A stretch of DNA of 64,000 nt from Lepiota brunneoincarnata (GCA_023014365.1 JAEBUN010000010.1:868001-932000); one strand, 5' to 3'; numbered from the stretch's first letter, positions 50,892 to 63,476 are shown. Program-made: numbers and translations. Notes: a model not told the origin generated them from the sequence alone.

Positions 50892-51662
50892 ATGTCCCCC
50901 GTAGATATACAGAATGCAGCCCTCCTCGCTCAAATCGTCTCTCAAGTCGAGAGCAATGTGGAGTTTCTAGCTGTGAAGGGATACATTTCACAAGCAGACG
51001 CATCACAGTTTCTTGCCAAGTTGCCAAGCAACCTCGTAGCACCTTCCTTCCCTACCCCCGCGCATGCGGCCGCTCCTGCAGTGCCCCAAGCACGAGCTCT
51101 TTGGGCATGGACAGGCCAGGTAAATTTGGAACTTGACTAGTTCACAATCCACTCCGACTCACAGATTCTTGGCAGGACAGCGGAGACCTTTCAATCGAGC
51201 AAGGGGATACCATTGAAATCATCGAGGAGACCAACGCCGACTGGTGGACTGGTAAACTCAATGGTCGACAAGGTGTCTTCCCTGCGAGCTATGTGGAGAA
51301 AATCCAGGCGCCCCCCGCCTCAGCCGACCCAAGAGCAAAGCCCGTCTATAAACCGTTCAGAGCTGCTCACCATGGCACGGACCCGCCTCCCCCTGCGGCG
51401 GGCGAAACCAATTCGGTAGGGCTACAGGAAGCACCTGGCAGGGAGGAGAAGAAGAATAAAATTGGAGGTCTCAAGAATACGGTATGACCAGACTAATGAT
51501 AGTTGAAGCTTACAACTCACTGATGCGTAGATGGCTCACTCGGCCGCTGGTGGCGTTGGATTCGGTGCAGGTAGGCTTCTCATAAGTTCTGTAATCGCGT
51601 CGCACTCATAGCCTTGTACAGGCGCCGCTATCGGCGGTGGCCTCGTTCGTGCGATATTTTAA
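50892..51662 (+). CDS. SH3-domain protein, LSB1/PIN3-like (copy 2)
   Basis: The ATG at 50892 starts a helical N-terminus (NAALLAQIVSQVESNVEFLA) followed by an SH3 domain split by an intron after AWTGQ: RALWAWTGQ/DSGDLSIEQGDTIEI, NADWWTGKLNGRQG, VFPASYVEK. A Pro-rich stretch and a short charged segment KKNKIGGLKNT lead to the Gly/Ala-rich C-terminus MAHSAAGGVGFGAG/AAIGGGLVRAIF, split over two small exons, with stop at 51662. This ending is characteristic of fungal Lsb1/Pin3-like proteins. Four exons. It is a clear paralogue of the SH3 gene at 42,085, with the same domain order and matching intron positions in the SH3 and glycine-rich parts. Probably an actin-patch/endocytosis adaptor. Confidence 0.93.
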
Positions 51663-52737
51663 AATACCTACCTTAGGAGTTCCTCTCAGACCCAGTCTCT
51701 GCAATGAATTATCTTAGGGTTTCGCTTTTGCAGGTGTGCTCGCTGGGTATATGTTTGGGCGCTTAAATCCCCGCAGGCGCTTCTGATAGGCTGATGGCGT
51801 AAGAAGCTGTACTAAGTGATGATGACTTCCATATATGCCGGATCCATGAGGAGTTTGTGGTCTCTGTGACCCCCACCTTTATGGAAGATTGGAAGACACG
51901 GACGATGATTCGCGACCTATGTATGACTAACCGAACAGGAGTTTGGTTACCAAGCCATCAACCGCCAATCTGAAACTAGTGACTACGACCTCTCCGGCTG
52001 GATTAGCCACATAACCCTACCGTCGTGACAGGGGTTGGTACCAGAATGGTGATTTTGAAGATTCAGCCAGGATGAGCACCGGGTCCGACTCCCAAAGTAC
52101 CTATTCTCCCGACCCCTCTCGTGGTCGATCCCTCAAAATGCTACCCCGCGTACTCTGGACAGTTTCTGCTTCGAACATCGGACCACCTGGAAGATGAACC
52201 TGTGTGTGAGGCCAATTATCCTGTGCACGGCATCACCGTATCGGGTTTCGCTTATTCGTTAGGGGCTTGAGTAGAGATAGTGTTGGCCTTTGGTTTTAAT
52301 GCACTAAATATATTGCTAAATATGACGGCCGAATGCCAGCACCCGTTGTATTCAACCCGCACATGTCCAGGTTCTACTGATTAATACATCTCCTGTCAAA
52401 GTGGTGTGCTTTCTTGCACTGGCGGTCGCAGCCGGACTGCCCTTCTGATATACCTCTAGTCATGACAAGCAATAACCCGGTCAGTCACCCTGGAAATCCT
52501 CCTGGAGACAAGAGCGATCCTCGAGTGTTTGCTGGCGCCTGGATCTGACAGAATCAAGTGGCCGCTGTGTCCGGACAGGGGGGACGGTCCAAGCGTAACC
52601 GGTTACTTTGTATACAAAAAGCGCGTCCGAGTGAGTAGCGCTGATCGTGTAACCAACGTTGTGGAATCATTGTTGGGATGTCGACGAACCCCGATACACC
52701 TCAGAGGCCCGGGAACAGGAATCCGGTTTGTCGTCGA

Positions 52738-52796
52738 CCCAATCCTCCCCCCAATCCTCCCCCAATCCCCCCCCCTCCTCGACCCCCTGATCCCGA
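52738..52796. repeat. C-rich degenerate tandem repeat (minus-strand G-quadruplex candidate)
   Basis: The plus strand carries about three copies of a 12-base unit of the form AATCCTCCCCCC with slight variation, followed by a longer C-run and two more CCC runs. The minus strand therefore has at least five runs of three or more G separated by short loops, which fits the standard G-quadruplex pattern. Biological role unknown. Confidence 0.6.
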
Positions 52797-53464
52797 GAGC
52801 CAATATGTTGTAATCTATAGAGTTTTTCAAACATCTTATCGTACGACACTGCCACTGATTGTTGTAAAGCCTTACTATAAATACGACAGCAGAGGGATCT
52901 CTAGATCGTGGCCCTGGGCTCGGGGACCGGATGTGTCATGACTGGCCGCCCAATGCTGACCAGCACCAGGTTAGACCCAAAAATTGCAAGCTCCAGGAAC
53001 CTTTGCTATCACCAAGTAACTTCCATCCCTGCCTCAGTACAATATCCAGCCCCTGGACAGCCTCTTGGATACCCCCCAAAAACTAGCCGACCCGCACACG
53101 TCAGTACGTTGCGTACTTGGACTTTGGCCGACGCTCGGGTTTCCCTAATGTGGTCGTTTCTTTTTTTGGGGGGGGGACCTGCCCACAGCCAAACAGAGAT
53201 GTCCCGCTACTTTGGCAGGGAAACCCCCCCGCCTTCGGGAACCTTCATGGGACTTGCGGACCCGGAAATATCATTTTTCTTCCTTCAGTTGGCTCTTTCT
53301 GAAACATTCGGGCGTGAATCAGAAACACAGGCTATGATGAAGAAACTGTAAATCTGACGATCGAATGACCCCTAGCCTACGAGCAACATCTGCTTTCTTA
53401 ATCATTGGCTGTTCACCATGGGCTGTAATAGGTCTCTTGGTCATTGGACTGAGGATGGCCCTTT

Positions 53465-53477
53465 GCATATATATATT
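53465..53477 (+). promoter_or_regulatory. TATA-like element upstream of the DUF6593-like gene
   Basis: An alternating TA run (GCATATATATATTG) lies about 100 nt upstream of the ATG at 53576, a usual distance for fungal TATA-containing promoters. Motif only. Confidence 0.35.
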
Positions 53478-53575
53478 GAACTTCACTGCTAGGGAACCCA
53501 GCACACACACCACTACCAGTCCAACGTACTCTCTCGCCCTCCCCCGATCCCAAGTCGTCACTCGTCGGCAGAAGC

Positions 53576-54331
53576 ATGTACATTAACAACCCATATGCAC
53601 AGGCCGGTTGGCACAATCCCGCCAATCCACAAACTATCAACACAGAGAGGATGGGAAATACACATGCTATTCAGCCATCCATCCTTGGAGCACTACCATA
53701 CCCATATCAAGACCCTCACGCTTCTCAACGCCTAGTTTTCCACTTTGCATACTCCACGGGTGGTATCCTCAACTGTGGAGTTTATGGTCCTGCTTCCAAA
53801 AAGTACTTGGACGTCGTCACGGATATAGCCCAGCTCCCAAACACCACCCTACTTAAAAAATACGACGGGAGTGTTCTCGCGATTGTCGAGTGGCAGCGGA
53901 GACCGATTGTGGAGATTCCAGGCACCCTGCCGCGCCAGTATGTCTCGCAGTGGCTAGCGTTATCTCCCGGCCAATGGTAAGCCTTCTGGCCAAACCTCGA
54001 GAGAGAGAGAGAGATACGATCAACTGAAATTTATCCTTGAATTTAGCACTCGGATCATGGATGTCAGGGGGGTAAGTATGTCTGGACGCCAGTAGGAGAC
54101 TCCATCCATGTAAGAACTTGTTTTCCCCTTGTCGTAGTTTATCTCGCTGACCGGGTTCTCTCTCTTCAGCTGCACCCATACAACTTACCGCCGACGCATC
54201 AGCTACTCAAGATACAGCGCCAGGCGGGGACGTTGTCCCTTGACATGTCGACCGAAGCAGTGCAGGCTGGGCTGCTTGAGATCGCAATGGTGGCGACGAT
54301 CGTGTTACAATCCGGCCGCAATATCGACTAG
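53576..54331 (+). CDS. Short DUF6593-like basidiomycete protein
   Basis: The ATG at 53576 begins a roughly 200-residue protein. After an Asn/Pro/Gln-rich start, the sequence LVFHFAYSTGGILNCGVYGP, LLKKYDGSVLAIVEWQRRPI and LPRQYVSQWLALSPGQW is followed by an intron. Then come TRIMDVRGG, KYVWTPVGDSIH and, after another intron, LHPYNLPPTHQLLKIQRQ ending in the characteristic LLEIAMVATIVLQSGRNID. This order resembles the basidiomycete DUF6593 proteins; function unknown. The middle exon is problematic. A G6 run at 54,067-54,072 puts KYVWTPVGDSIH out of frame with TRIMDVRG, while the GGGGG|GTAAGT there is itself a strong donor that would skip that segment and keep frame to LHPYN. Confidence 0.68.
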
Positions 54332-54462
54332 ATGGACAACAACATACCCATTGTAGCCATACTGATAACTTAATTATTCTATAATGTCATAATAATTTAT
54401 AGCCTACGTACAATTACATATACGGCATACAACATACTATACACGGAAAACCGGATCAAAAT

Positions 54463-57400
54463 CTAATCAAGGGACCTCCGCTCAAGCAGTTTCGTGATCT
54501 CCCTGTGCTCATGTAACCACTCGGGAAATGTAACGTCTGGTCCTCCTCCCTCTCTCATTTCGATGAGGTAGTTGGCAAAAACAATCAATGCACCATAGCG
54601 ATACCTGAATTGAATTAGCGCCACGGCCTTGGGGTTCGCACCAGGGGATGAAACGCAGTACAGATAATTCACAGTTATGTTTCGCAAGTTGCGCTCTTTT
54701 GCACTGCCCTTCTCGCAGGCTTCAGCCTTAAGCTTGTAGCTAGTGGGCGGGGAATTGTGAGTCGCAATTTTTACTCATCCTAGGAGCCGCTCCCTATCAC
54801 GTACTCATAAATTGCCTTGCGTAAGTTCTGCACGTCTTGCATCAAGTCGACCGCGCGGTCCGTTAAGCGCTTGGCAACTTTGCCATGAGACAGAACACCA
54901 ACGAGCTGAAGAATGGTCTTGTACTCTCCTGTAATTCAGCGAGCTTATCAGAAAATCTCACCAAGCGGGATTATCATGAGGATGCTACATTACCTTGAAG
55001 GTACGCTTCTTCTTCGGACGGGCCATCAATAGGGTCGAAAATCTCTGCCTCCGTTATCGGTTCATGTTCTGTGAGCTGTTGCTCCTGTCTGTTCCATTGC
55101 TGTGTTGACGCTATTAAGCAGGCGGTGACCATCCCAGTTGTTGTCCTACCCCGACCCATCTGGCAGTTAAAGATGAAGTCACCCGCATGCGACAACCCAG
55201 ACCGCACGCGGTCCAACAGCTGTGAAAGGGCCGCCGGTAGGGGCGCTTGTTCGTCGGTCTGGAGGTATCGCCTCAGTTGTTAGGCGTCGGCGTAAAATGA
55301 ATGCACGCACAATCGCGACACGCCCATAATCAATCTGACGAGCCGATGGGCGTCAGCGTCTTGCATTTTCAATAGGACCGGGGAAGAAATGCCCACCCTG
55401 TACCCTTCTTGCTTGATCAGCTCGAAAACGTCGCTGGGTGTCATGATGTCATCTTCTGTGACATTTTCCCAAATGGGAATGATCGAAAAGACACCCGGTC
55501 GTTCTTCAACCTCGTCATGCAAAAGTATGCGCCCATCCCCTGTTCTGACCTCATGGAGCACATCCTTCATGAATCGTTGCTCCATGGCTTCTACAACGTG
55601 GGTAGTCACCCCGGTTGCCCTGGATAGGGGTAAGTGGGACAGATTGGAGCTAATTGGTCCGAAAAGCTCACTCTACATTCTCAAGGGGTTTATTGACAAG
55701 ACGGAGAACGTGAGGTCGACCGGCAACATATATCACGGGTTCCTGTCGGGTCAGTGAGCAAGTGCTATCTGTTTGAGAAATGCTCCCCCTCTACCTCTCG
55801 TAACGATGTCCAGAACACCATATTTTTGCCATTAGGGCCAGCGTCCACTCGTTGGAGCGCACGTTTCAAACTAAATAGAATATCTATTGGTTAGGGAGAT
55901 CTTGAAGCTGGCAGCCCGTGGGGCTTACCCTTCTACAGTAGGCATGCCGCTATGTGTACTGTCAGTGGATAAAAGTCTCGGGATCCCGAGAAACAGGGCA
56001 CACCTTCCGCAGACCATCTTACCCTCGGCAGGGGCCCTCTACAATAAAGTCCATAGCAGTCCGATCCTGACCCTCTGGTCGACACAGGTCTCAGGGTCAA
56101 TGGGACCCTTCGAAAATTCGGTGATCCTTCAATACGCCTTTGAGCCTGTCAGCCCGTCTCTTCCTCCTATAGAATTCGAAGGCTTACTCCGGTAGCGTCA
56201 TCTTCTGCAAGTTAGAGAAGAAGTCGCTTTTGATAATGGTCGAAGCCGAAAGAATGCCTCCAGACCGGTTCATCACAATTCGCGTAACCTCGTCAGGATC
56301 AGCCATATCGCCTTTGGCAGATGCTCCCACAAGAGGCTGGAGAGCGCTCAACCCGCCTCCAATAAGCTCTTTCTCGAAGGTCTTGATGACTGTAACGTGT
56401 GTCAGCTGAACTGGCAGACGGCTTCGTAGTGTAAGTTCTGACCAGGCCGGTTCTTCACAAATGTTTCTATGTTCTCAAAAGACTGCATAGTATCCGGAAC
56501 GATTGACTGTAGGTAGGCCTGGAAGATGATTAGTTCGAAATATCTTCTCAGGTTCTGAAGGCCTGCAGGCCACGTAAATCACGTATGAGACATGGTAAGG
56601 CGAAGAAGATAAGGGTCAAAAGGAAACATACCTTTCTGGGCGTACATCTTCCTCTGTTTCTCATCAGCTGCTTCTTCGCTCTTGACTCGGAGAATATCAA
56701 TCGATTCTCGAAGGTTGTAAACGGCAGAGCATTGATCAATCGCGTCGTCAACCGTGCTTTTAACCGCAGGTCCTTTGCGAACGACCCGGAGAAGGTCTAT
56801 ACCAGAATCATGAGTCCTATGATTCACGGTCAAGACCAACGGGGACATATACTGTTAATCACTGGGAATGACTTCCTGGGCTTCTGCTTCGCATGGGAAG
56901 AAAGGTCATAGTGCGGAACCGAAGTCGTCGACAACGTTCTCTCGGGTAGTCTGCCAGGTGTCGAAACCGAGTGTACTTCCAGCCACTGCCTGATAAGCAA
57001 TAACAGAATAGAAGCGAGTGTACTCCTTCCACCGCCAAGCTGACAGTTGACCACAATTGGGGTATTCATAGATGTTCTCAACACGACTTCGATCATTTCG
57101 CTGAGATCCACAAAGTCGGGTGGTTTCTCTGCAGTGACTGGGATACGATGGTATTGAAGGGTCAGGCCATCCGTGCGGGTGTGTGATTCCATGATGTCTC
57201 TGAGGACTGCTACATTTTCTGGGCGGACCTCTTCCCAGACTGGTACCACCGTTCCGTCAGCAGTCTCGGTATGTAGGAGGAGTCTAACCGGCTCTAGGTT
57301 AATTTATGGGTGCATACGAGGAGCAGTGCGTACCTGCCACTGAATGCATTCAGCTCTGCGATAACGTCGTCCTTGAGGCGTTCTTCAAGGATCTCGAGCC

Positions 57401-60400
57401 TCGACGCAGATATTCCACCATAATCTACATTCCAGCGTTAAGTTGGAGCTACATAGTTATTAGTCGGCCAGGCACACACCTTTCATATTTCTCAGTGAGA
57501 ACCCTTCTCTCCTTAGGCAGTACGGCGCTCCATTGATGTATACTACAGGTTCTTCACGAAGTGTAATCCACACAATCCTAGGTGCGCCAGGGTGAGCGTA
57601 TTTGATCCGGGAGGTAACCTCATCCATAGCATCGACCGTAGGCTGGCCAAGCGCATAGATGTTCGTGTTTGGTATTTGTCTGAAGTTAATGGTGCCACGG
57701 ATGGTGTTTTCTGCTGTATGATTCTCGCGCAGCCATTGATCAGATTTTAGAAGAGTGCTACAAAGCAATGACGTTGAGGTTTGATTATGGTGTCAATAGG
57801 GGGCACATACCCCTCTCGTAGAATGATGCCACCCCGGTTCTAAATGTGATCTCTTTAGCCATTGCACTCAAGAATAACGAGAGGTTACTACCTTGACAAC
57901 GTGGTCGGAGTACTCATCGCCCAAAATCCGGCCGCCTGCAATCGCCATGTCGTTTTTCTTGCCAGCAACCAAAGAGCGAACCTCGGACCCCGACCTGGAC
58001 AAAGATGAAAGGTCATTGATCGGTGCAAATACGTTGAGTCTTGACCCATAACTCTTCCTGAGGAAGCGAACTTGGCTGTTGGAGGTATCAAATGTGTCCG
58101 GGGTGAATTTAATGAAAGAAGTCCTACTTCCAGATCTCCGTTCGTGCCTAAGACAGGATAAGTGCATTGTTCCACGAGTAATCAGGGAATGGACTGGTCC
58201 GCTTACCCCAAGCCAGTCAGAGAACGTTTGGGTGAAGTCTCTGTCAGAAGCCTGGACAAAGCTCGCGAAAGCGATCATGAAAAAGCTAATATCCAGGTCA
58301 GCAGCAGAAGGATCTTATAGGCGAGACAAAATACTATTTTTCCATAGCCTTGACGGCCTTGTTTAACAAATCTTCACCCTTTTCTTCGTCCATACTCGTG
58401 AGTGAATATTTCAGTCGATTGATAAGTATATCCTCTCGTAAATTTGTAACCTGATCGGCTACACAGTGGTGATCAGATGAAGCAATTTCTACAAAGGAAA
58501 ACATCCAACAAACCAGTATCAATGACCTTGTCCACCAGTTTCTTCGCCCGAAGCCCGTAGTCCAGGCATCCCAACAAACTCAGAATAATGCCATAACTGC
58601 CCATATGCGCCTTTCGCAGGCTCTCAAGAAGAGTCGGTTGGGCCATGAGTAATTCGATGGCCGATTGTGAGTTGGTATCTTTGAGGCCTGTCTTAAGGTT
58701 TTAGTGACATGCTAAGATGAGCAAGAGGTAATTTGTACACTGCTGGAGTAAGTAGGTAAGTCGTAGCAATGATCTGCTATACTCCTGCTGAGCGTTTGCT
58801 TGCTCCAATGCCATAATAAGCTTGCTTTCTGCTTGCTAGAGCATCGGTGACTAATGGTCAGAGTTAATCTGCTGAATTTATAGAATGACTTACCTGCGGG
58901 GGAGAACTTGGCTAATGGTAAGTATGATAATTATTAGAATGCTCTGGCGCATCAGAAACAAAGGCATACCGTGCCTACTGCCGCTAATGTTATGGCTTGT
59001 ACTTCCGTTCAGCAATGGGGTCGAGGCTCCATTACCAGGGGTACTCATTCCTGGCACACTGCTGGCGCTTGCGCCGAACGGGTCCGCTAATCCCCGTTCA
59101 ACCAATTGTTTTCGTCGCACAATCTGAGCAGCGACCATAGCGAATGTTGTTCTCACGGCACCCATACCGCAGTTGAAGACCAAAGAAGTACGTAGTGGGT
59201 CAGTGTCACGGATGACCCGGAGGTAGGCATCAAGGTAATTGTCCTGGTGAAGAATTCAAGATTATGTATATGCATGAGATGATGTGGGGACTTACCTCGA
59301 TTGGGTGATCCGGTGAAATTGGAATCCTAGATTGAAAGAGTTGAATACTGGGATAGAGCAAGTCTCAAAGGCCACGTACCGATAGTACTAAATTTCGGCA
59401 TCGAAGGACTTTTTTTTAACGTATGGAACGTAGAGATTGATCAAGATACGAACGTCAACATTCCACCCTTCTTTTTTCATATACTCCCACAGTTCGCGAG
59501 AAGTCTTGACGTTGTTGGTATCGACGCTGGTCCAGGTTGGTAGGATAGCGCCTTCTCCGCTCTTTGCAGTGGCTAGGTTGGCGTCAGTGTGTGAACGAGC
59601 ACCTAGTCGAATAGATGGCACGTACCAACTTCATTATGGGTTAGGACAAGACCCCCGAACCTACCGACCCATAAACCTCAGATACAAACATGACTTCTAA
59701 CATGAAATCACGCACCGTGCAGCTTCTTGCAGAATATCATTCTTCAACCTTGTCTCTATTGCTTCCAAATTCTCAGCACGATCAGAAATGTTGAGCGTGC
59801 GACGCGGTTCAGCGGCATCCCGTAGCACGAATGGACGCCCGGATATGTAGACTAGACATGAACATGTTCGTGTTATAATTTGCGGTTCGTACACGGTTAT
59901 AGACTCAGAGTGCGGTATAAGGAAACTCACCAATAGGCTCTTCACGAGTTGAGAACCAGACGACATGAGATGGGTTCGGTGTGTTTGGTCGGCATCGGAG
60001 GATGGAAAGGATGGCACGGAGACCCTGAGTACGGGGCTGTGCGACGCCAAAGACGTTAAGGTCGCCGATACGAGGGGCACGGAAGTTGGGGGCGCCATGA
60101 ACATTCAGGTCGAGGTCGAGCGCACGTCCTAGTGAAATCCGAGGGTGGTGAGAGGAGAATCAGCTAGACAATGGCTGCATGGCATACCAGAGGGGTAGTG
60201 ATCTGTTTTGAGGATAAAACCTCGCGACAGAACACTTCCGGATCTTGTCTTGACGACAGCAGCCTCCGAACGATGGAGGAAATTCATGAGGTCCAAGGAT
60301 GTACTGATTCCGTTGGGGTGGGCGTTGGAATGCTGGGACTCAGTCCGGTGGCGAGAGGGTAGATGAGGTCTCATGGCAGAGAGACGTTCGGGAGGGGTGC

Positions 60401-60545
60401 CAGGGGTGAGGGTGTGGTATGCTTCGGTGCTACCTGCATTGTTGGTGCCAGTGAGGTGATGCGGGGAAGGTGGCGGAGCAGAATTAGGGCGTTGTGGGGC
60501 GAGATCAGGGTCGGATCTAAGGGATTCTATCTGTCTGTGGGCCAT
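54463..60545 (-). CDS. Paladin-like protein with three tyrosine-phosphatase-like domains
   Basis: Fungal relative of vertebrate paladin (PALD1), in the PTP-like phytase (inositol hexakisphosphate) superfamily. The ATG at 60545 is followed by a disordered leader and the conserved start VKTRSGSVLSRGFILKTDHY, then ALDLDLNVHGAPNFRAPRIG and FGVAQPRTQGLRAIL. Three repeats each contain a leader of the type FGVAQP / ALGQPT, a WFSTREEPIVYI-like strand and a Cx5R loop: VFNCGMGAVRTT (Cys codon 59169-59171), VVNCQLGGGRST (57043-57045) and FNCQMGRGRTTTG (55163-55165). All three keep Cys and Arg. It ends ...HREITKLLERRSLD at 54463. About 1,400 residues with many small exons, only partly resolved here. An upstream in-frame ATG near 60,620 could extend the start. 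Substrate not established. Confidence 0.88.
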
Positions 60546-60723
60546 GGTATGGATGTGGGAAAAGCCAGAGAAGGAGCGGCGCAAGCTAACCATCATTCCA
60601 ATTAGACGCTGATGATGCCTCATGGGCAACCATATTCTTCTAGGGTTAGGGCGGTGACATATTGGGGTTAGGGGCTAGCATCCCTCATTAATTCTTACCG
60701 ACCGTTGCACCTCTCCCAACACC

Positions 60724-63476
60724 ATGGATACACTCACTTTTGCATACTACTGCTCAGGACACGGTGAGTCCTTCGAACTTGGGGGGATTGAAATCCGCTC
60801 ACAATTGTCAGGTTATGGACACGCCACAAGAGTGTCCGCCTTTGCGCGCCACCTCCTCTCGCTCCACCTGAACCGTCGGCTGGTCGTTTACATCGTCTCT
60901 TCCGCCCCGGAACATGTGTTCGCAGACAGCATTGCCTGCGGCGCTCTCTACCGCCATGCTGACATAGATCCAGTTATTGTCCAGCCGCTGGCGTCAGTCA
61001 TGTCAAGTTCTGCCATATCACCTTCTGGCTCACACGTGCCTATAGCTACCGCGTGGACAGGGAAAAGAGTGTACAGGCGCTGCAAAACTTCCTCGAGAAG
61101 AAGGACGCCATGCTGGACCGCGAGCGAAGGTGGTTGGTTGAGAGAGGGGCTAATTGCGTCCTCAGCGACGCTGCATTCCTCGGATGGTGCGCTTCTCTCC
61201 CAAGGATAGAATGTGGCAGTAGTATATTCATACACTTTCAGCCTCGCAGCAAAAACAGCTGGGATTCCATCAATCTTGATCACCAACTTTACTTTTGACT
61301 CCGTTTACAGCTACCTTGCTACTTCTCTCGTTGACACGCCTTCCCTAGTTCCTCCCATTCCTTCAAGCTGTTCAGACGACTCCTCATCGACATCTTTGGC
61401 TTGTGACGCTGAACAACTCCTTCCTGATGTTCCGATTGCTGGATCGACGCTTTCACCTCTTATATCCCAGCTACATGACGGTTATCAGCACGCTGACCTT
61501 CTCCTGCGTCTACCTGGTCACATCCCGATCCCTTCTTTCTTTTCACAGCCTCCCCTCCCCTCTACGCAATGGGTTGACCCTATTCAGAACGGGTTCTATG
61601 ATCATGTCGCGCAACACCTGCGATCGCCCCACCCAGATGTACGACCACAAACGCAGCCCCCGAAGCCTTTCCCCGGTCTAGGTATCTCGATACCTCGCCT
61701 TGTCCGTGGTGCGCCCCTCCTCGTTCGGCCCCCCTCACCTGGAATATACACTCCTGAAGGACGTGCAGAATTTTTGCGGAAAACGGCTCTCCCCAATTTC
61801 GAGAGGATGAAGATCTTAGTTGTTTCCTTTGGTGGACAGGTTTTCAAGCGACCTGGGGGGAGCACAGCGACCAGTCGTATGCAGAGCAGGTACCCAAGTC
61901 AAGAAACGCTGGCCCTCCCCAATTACCCTAGCAATCTTAGCGCTGACTCTGACTCTGATGTTCGCATCGAGGCGAAACATTTTACGAGTAAAAGGACTTC
62001 AAAGGAATATCGTAGTCCCCTCAGGAATTCTGTGAGTCAAAGGGGATCAGCTTTGAAACACATCGATAGCAATATCGATACACCCGCCGAGGCAACTGAG
62101 GACCGTCAAACATATCTGGACCTTGAAGCCCTTAACAGGGGTTTGCAGCCTTATCTTCCTCGGGACAAACTCTCAAATGCCGAGCAGGCAACGACCCCTC
62201 ATCGCAGATTCTTATCATGTCAAATTAGACATGATCCCTATCGTGACGAGAACAGTGATGAACTTTCAAGTGACGACAGCAACAATAGCCATCAGGAATG
62301 CGACCGGACACCCGGAGAGCGTTCCTTCTCTCCCCTCATTGCCGGTACCCCCAGTGGCACAAAGAGGAGACACACCCTCCCGAGTCGGCGCCACCACGAC
62401 CGCCAATTTACACACAGGAGATTAGCTACCCACTCGCATCTACTCATCCCTGGTGCTCCTGGACCTACTACCAAACCTCCCAATACGGTGTCGCGTTGTC
62501 CGAGTCTAGTTAAGACGTCTAGTAGCCATCACGATGCTGCAAACGGACCAGAGGGGAACAACAGGACCAACGAAGAAGCCAAACCATGTACGATATCGCA
62601 AATCTTACGGTCCGGTGTGCCTATCGGCGAAACTAAGATACCTCAAGGGCACGAGTGCGTTGATGAAATGAAACAGTCTTCATCTGCTCCTGAACAAGGC
62701 CTCGGAGAGATGAACAGCAACCGGGGCTTACTGCCAGACGAGAATTGGATCGCCGTTATCTGTGGCGTAAGCAAGGAACAATGGAATGCAGAAAACGAAG
62801 ACGGTGGTCTGCCAGAAGGGTTCTATGTTGCACCAAGGGATGTCTATATGCCGGATTTAATTGCTGTTGGGGACGTTGTACTGGGGAAATTGGTAAGTGT
62901 CGTTACCCTTTTGGGAGTTATTGGCAAAGAAACTGATGGAAATTAGGGCTATGGAATGACCTCGGAATGCGTGGATGCTTGCACCCCTTTTGTCTATGGT
63001 GCGCCTGGCCCGATTGACGGCGGCTCTTACTAATTCCTATGATAGTTTCACGCCCATTGTTCATAGAGGAACACGGGTTACGAATGTACCTTGAAAAAGA
63101 AGGTGTAGGTGTAGAACTCGAACGTGAGGCGTACGAAGAAGGTGAATGGGCTCGGGAGATTGAGGAGGCGTACGTCAAAGGTCTAGCACGGAAAGAGGAA
63201 AAGCGGGAACGGGAGTTTGAGTTCCATTCTCGGCTGGTAAAATTGAACGAACACGGCGCTGCCGAGGGAGTCAACGATGAGCAACGACTGAGTATAAGGG
63301 AGAGGGAGGGGAGGGAGATGGCAATGGGGGTTGTTGAGTGGGTTGATAGAGTTTGGAAGTTATTGGGTCGACAGCAGGGTAAGGAGAGAATGGGTGCAAT
63401 CGAGGTTGCCGGTGCTAGCCGCTTTGAGCATATACCCGCACTTGTCGACATCAAGAGAAAGATTCTGGTCGCTTGA
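60724..63476 (+). CDS. Glycosyltransferase-like protein related to the L-arabinokinase N-terminal domain
   Basis: The ATG at 60724 opens FAYYCSGHG/YGHATRVSAFARHLL, the nucleotide-sugar-type glycosyltransferase motif found in the N-terminal half of plant L-arabinokinase. QPLAYRVDREKSVQALQNFL, LSDAAFLGC/LAAKTAGIPSIL and ITNFTFDSVY follow. Residues about 130-370 continue the GT-B-like fold to KILVVSFGGQVFKRPGG. Then comes an insertion of nearly 300 low-complexity, Ser/Thr/Arg-rich residues before the fold resumes with LPDENWIAVICGVS, APRDVYMPDLIAVGDVVLGK and LGYGMTSECVDACTPFVYVS. A charged C-terminus ends at 63476. No GHMP kinase domain follows, so this is a stand-alone version. Donor and acceptor unknown. 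Divergent from the paladin gene with about 180 nt between start codons. Confidence 0.82.

Larger units (their letters stand above)
51663..53575. other. Long gene-free region
   Basis: About 1.9 kb, the largest gap in the window. I see no protein-like open frame: the longer ones start at non-ATG codons and have Pro- or charge-rich composition caused by C-runs. It holds a C-rich tract near 52,738-52,796 and a T7G9 run near 53,161-53,176. No transposon ends, tRNA or rRNA recognised. Confidence 0.5.
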
